The notes beneath the pieces were generated by a model. The model ran no database searches. It was given only the letters and a program-made list of their open reading frames with translations, and was not told where the DNA came from. From NCBI GenBank assembly GCA_013329565.1, contig DUJZ01000112.1, forward strand, positions 1 to 7,154: a stretch of DNA of 7,154 nucleotides. Direction: 5' to 3'. The translations under genes and the position numbers were made by a program. This DNA is from Methanomassiliicoccales archaeon (lineage in GTDB: Archaea; Thermoplasmatota; Thermoplasmata; Methanomassiliicoccales; UBA472). How positions within the stretch are numbered: the stretch's first letter is position 1; each line of letters begins with the position of its first letter. Below, piece after piece: positions 5,618 to 7,154 of this stretch.

Positions 5618-7002
5618 TCGTGATGATGGTCGGGGTCCACCAGCGCCCCGAAGGCCTTCATCACCGCTTCGCTCAGGGCGGGGTGTATGCATTGACTGCG
5701 GGTGAGAGGCATGTAGGTCTGATCGCCGGCGTTCATCAGGTAAACTATCTGCTGGACCAGTATCGCCGCGTGCGAACCGACGATGTGCGCTCCGAGGATG
5801 CGGCGGCTTCCCTGATCGACGATCACCTTGACCAGGCCCTCCTCCTCGGCCATGGCGTACCCCTTGGCGCAATCGATGTACGCGCTGTAACCGACCAGCA
5901 ACTTGTACCCCAGCTTCCTGCATTCCTCCTGGGTGAGACCGACGCTGCCTACTTCCGGATAACCGAACACGGCGTGCGGTACGGCGTGCTCGTCCAGCTC
6001 CACGCGCTTCCCGCCGAACATGTTGTACCACACCAGCTCGGAGTGATAATTGGCGGTGTGGCGGAACATGGTGCGGCCGATGATGTCCCCGATGGCGAAT
6101 ATACCGGGGACGTTGGTCTCCATATATTTGTCGACCACGATGTAGTTGTCCTTGTCCAGGGCGATGCCGGAGTTCTGCGGGCGCAGCCAGTCGGCGTTGC
6201 TCTGCACTCCCGTGGCCACAAGTATCTTTTCGGCCCTGATCTCTCGGGCGCTGCCGTCGGAACGGTCCCGACAGACGGCCACCTTCTCCCCGTTCTCATC
6301 GCGCACCGCCTTAACGTCCATGTTCACTAGCACGTCCATGTACTCTCTGGACTTGCGCAGGACGATGTCGCTTATCTCCGGCTCCTCGTTCTTCAGTAGC
6401 CGGGGGTTCCTTCCGATGATGGTGGTCCGGCATCCAAAGGAGGCGAGGAACATCCCGAGCTCGCATGCCTTGTAACCTCCGCCTAAGATCATCATGCTTT
6501 TCGGCAGCTCGGTGATCTCGAAGAAGTCCTCGGTGGTGTAGAATCCTGCCTCAAGGAGTCCGGGCACCTCGGGGACCTTGGTCCTGGCGCCGATGGCTAT
6601 GATTATCCTGGGCGATGTGATCTGCTCGCTCCCTGCCTGCAGGGTGTTCCTTCCGGTGAAGTACGCCGTGGTCTGGTAGAGGTCGACCCCGTCATCGTTC
6701 TTCACGCCCTCCAGTATCCCGTCCCGGTCAGGTGCGACGAGGGCCCACATCCTCTCCCGGACAAGCGCATAATCGGTCCTCTCCACCTTGGCGTGGATGC
6801 CCATGCGCTTGGCATCGGCGATCGCCCTAACCAGCTCGGCCGGGGTTACCAGTATCTTGCTGGGGATGCACCCCCGATTGAGACAGGTCCCGCCCATGGG
6901 GCCGTTCTCCACCAGGGCGACCTTCATACCCTTCCGCCTGGCCTTGGACACGACGTTCAACCCCGCGCCGGAACCGATGACTATCAGGTCGTACTCCTTC
7001 AT
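5611..7002 (-). CDS. Class I pyridine nucleotide-disulfide oxidoreductase, dihydrolipoamide dehydrogenase-like
   Basis: A complete 463-residue flavoprotein of the Lpd/glutathione reductase/MerA family. FAD binding is shown by VIGSGAG (8-14) and FAIGDIIGR (302-310). The redox-active disulfide is GGTCLNRGCIPSK (C40, C45). The NAD(P) Rossmann loop is ILGGGYKACELG (172-183). The C-terminal dimer domain ends with CIHPALSEAV, giving the catalytic H440-E445 pair. The second Rossmann strand ends at IIGRNPRLL with G197-R198, where NADH enzymes usually carry an acid, so NADPH use is possible. The tail ends DPDHHHDH, five histidines in the last six residues, which could bind metal. No 2-oxoacid dehydrogenase or lipoyl-protein gene is present, so a classical Lpd role is unproven. 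Thiol, metal or quinone reduction is equally possible. The MKEYDLIVIG start is typical. A TATA box about 35 bases upstream predicts a short leader. It converges with the PHP gene. Confidence 0.92.
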   Translation of the reverse strand: MKEYDLIVIGSGAGLNVVSKARRKGMKVALVENGPMGGTCLNRGCIPSKILVTPAELVRAIADAKRMGIHAKVERTDYALVRERMWALVAPDRDGILEGVKNDDGVDLYQTTAYFTGRNTLQAGSEQITSPRIIIAIGARTKVPEVPGLLEAGFYTTEDFFEITELPKSMMILGGGYKACELGMFLASFGCRTTIIGRNPRLLKNEEPEISDIVLRKSREYMDVLVNMDVKAVRDENGEKVAVCRDRSDGSAREIRAEKILVATGVQSNADWLRPQNSGIALDKDNYIVVDKYMETNVPGIFAIGDIIGRTMFRHTANYHSELVWYNMFGGKRVELDEHAVPHAVFGYPEVGSVGLTQEECRKLGYKLLVGYSAYIDCAKGYAMAEEEGLVKVIVDQGSRRILGAHIVGSHAAILVQQIVYLMNAGDQTYMPLTRSQCIHPALSEAVMKAFGALVDPDHHHDH

Positions 7003-7006
7003 GCAG

Positions 7007-7028
7007 AACCCCTTTCGCCTAGGGGGTT
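7007..7028. promoter_or_regulatory. Inverted repeat over the expected start site of the disulfide reductase gene
   Basis: AACCCC (7007-7012) and GGGGTT (7023-7028) form a perfect dyad with 6-bp arms and a 10-base spacer. It lies between the TATA box and the start codon of the minus-strand gene, across the expected transcription start at about 7010. That is a plausible operator position. It could also form a weak hairpin in the leader. Confidence 0.4.
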
Positions 7029-7032
7029 ACTG

Positions 7033-7040
7033 ATTTAAAT
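7033..7040. promoter_or_regulatory. Palindromic TATA box between the disulfide reductase gene and the divergent gene at 7099
   Basis: ATTTAAAT, inside the AT island 7031-7044, reads identically on both strands. On the minus strand it predicts a start at about 7009-7013, some 10 bases before the ATG at 7002. On the plus strand it would start at about 7064, giving a 35-base leader for the gene at 7099. The minus-strand assignment is the better supported one. Confidence 0.6.
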
Positions 7041-7044
7041 TAAT

Positions 7045-7076
7045 GTTCCAGAGGCGGAACGATTATCTCCGCGGAG
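7045..7076. repeat. Two adjacent small dyads upstream of the gene at 7099
   Basis: GTTCC (7045-7049) and GGAAC (7056-7060) form an inverted repeat with a 6-base spacer. CTCCGCGGAG (7067-7076) is a perfect 10-bp palindrome. Both sit between the AT island and the start codon at 7099, where regulators of either divergent gene could bind. Each is short and could arise by chance in GC-rich DNA. Confidence 0.3.
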
Positions 7077-7098
7077 CTGCCATTCGTTACTGATCAAA

Positions 7099-7154
7099 AT
7101 GCCCGAGAACGAGGATTGCCAATGCAGCGGCCAGGAACTGATGATCTTCTCCTG
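7099..7154 (+). CDS. N-terminus of a probable DGC-type zinc-binding protein (3' end outside window)
   Basis: Only 18 codons are visible, beginning MPENEDCQCSGQELMIFS, followed by TG, the first two bases of a codon that can be Cys or Trp. An early Cys-rich patch (C7, C9) followed by a strand of the form xLIFxC matches the start of DGC-domain 'putative zinc-binding' proteins, which typically continue CSGAADVGE. That continuation is expected and not seen. No Shine-Dalgarno is present directly before the ATG. A weaker AT patch at about 7061-7066 would give a nearly leaderless start, and the box at 7033-7040 a 35-base leader. The gene is divergent from the disulfide reductase gene, a layout that hints at shared control of thiol or metal functions. 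Confidence 0.5.
   Translation, partial: MPENEDCQCSGQELMIFS

Noticed and set aside
5614..5635. GTGATGATGG-type trinucleotide run suggesting a tandem repeat
   Set aside because: It is the reverse complement of the His/Asp codons at the reductase C-terminus, too short and irregular to be a repeat array.
5614..6330. 238-codon plus-strand frame opposite the disulfide reductase gene
   Set aside because: The His/Val/Leu-rich translation is a mirror of the flavoprotein gene. No start signal or domain was seen, and it would fully overlap a clearly real gene.
1..7154. CRISPR array, tRNA or rRNA gene, insertion sequence
   Set aside because: No spaced direct repeats, cloverleaf-like segments, rRNA landmarks, transposase motifs or terminal inverted repeats were seen. 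Nearly all bases are covered by ordinary genes.

Overview
The window looks archaeal, probably euryarchaeal. The best evidence is a complete ABCE1 (Rli1) ribosome-recycling ATPase, a protein restricted to archaea and eukaryotes. AT-rich TATA-like boxes also sit about 25-27 bases before several start codons. Genes that appear to begin transcripts have almost no leader, while an internal operon gene has an AGGTG Shine-Dalgarno. The base composition is GC-rich by eye. A CooS/CooC pair, FprA and a stand-alone desulforedoxin point to a strict anaerobe. Thermoplasmatota such as the Methanomassiliicoccales, or a related methanogen or acetogen-like lineage, would fit, but this is inferred from protein style and is not proven.

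Layout. Bases 2-337 hold the 3' end of a monofunctional Ni-Fe CO dehydrogenase (cooS). Its stop overlaps the start of cooC (334-1179), the ATPase that matures the nickel site. A T-rich promoter or terminator region leads to ABCE1 (1249-3018). Convergent with ABCE1 and overlapping its last 13 bases is a small winged-helix-like gene (3006-3251, minus strand). It is divergent from fprA (3320-4492, plus strand), a diiron flavoprotein, and both appear to use one TATA element at about 3287-3293. A 39-residue desulforedoxin (4521-4640) follows fprA in the same operon, which ends at a T7 run. Next comes a PHP-family phosphoesterase with an unusual hydrophobic C-terminal extension (4715-5617). It converges with, and overlaps by 7 bases, a minus-strand dihydrolipoamide-dehydrogenase-like flavoprotein (5611-7002) with a His-rich tail. 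A regulatory region with several small dyads (about 7003-7098) separates that gene from the first 18 codons of a divergent gene (7099 onward), probably a DGC-type zinc-binding protein.

How the genes may work together. Apart from ABCE1 and the PHP protein, the theme is anaerobic redox chemistry. CO dehydrogenase and its maturase are oxygen-sensitive. FprA with desulforedoxin would reduce O2 or NO. The flavin disulfide reductase handles thiols or metals. The most interesting unit is wHTH / fprA / desulforedoxin: a small putative regulator facing an oxygen-detoxification operon, with a 10-bp palindrome between the TATA box and the expected transcription start. I found no CRISPR array, tRNA, rRNA, insertion sequence or clear sign of horizontal transfer.
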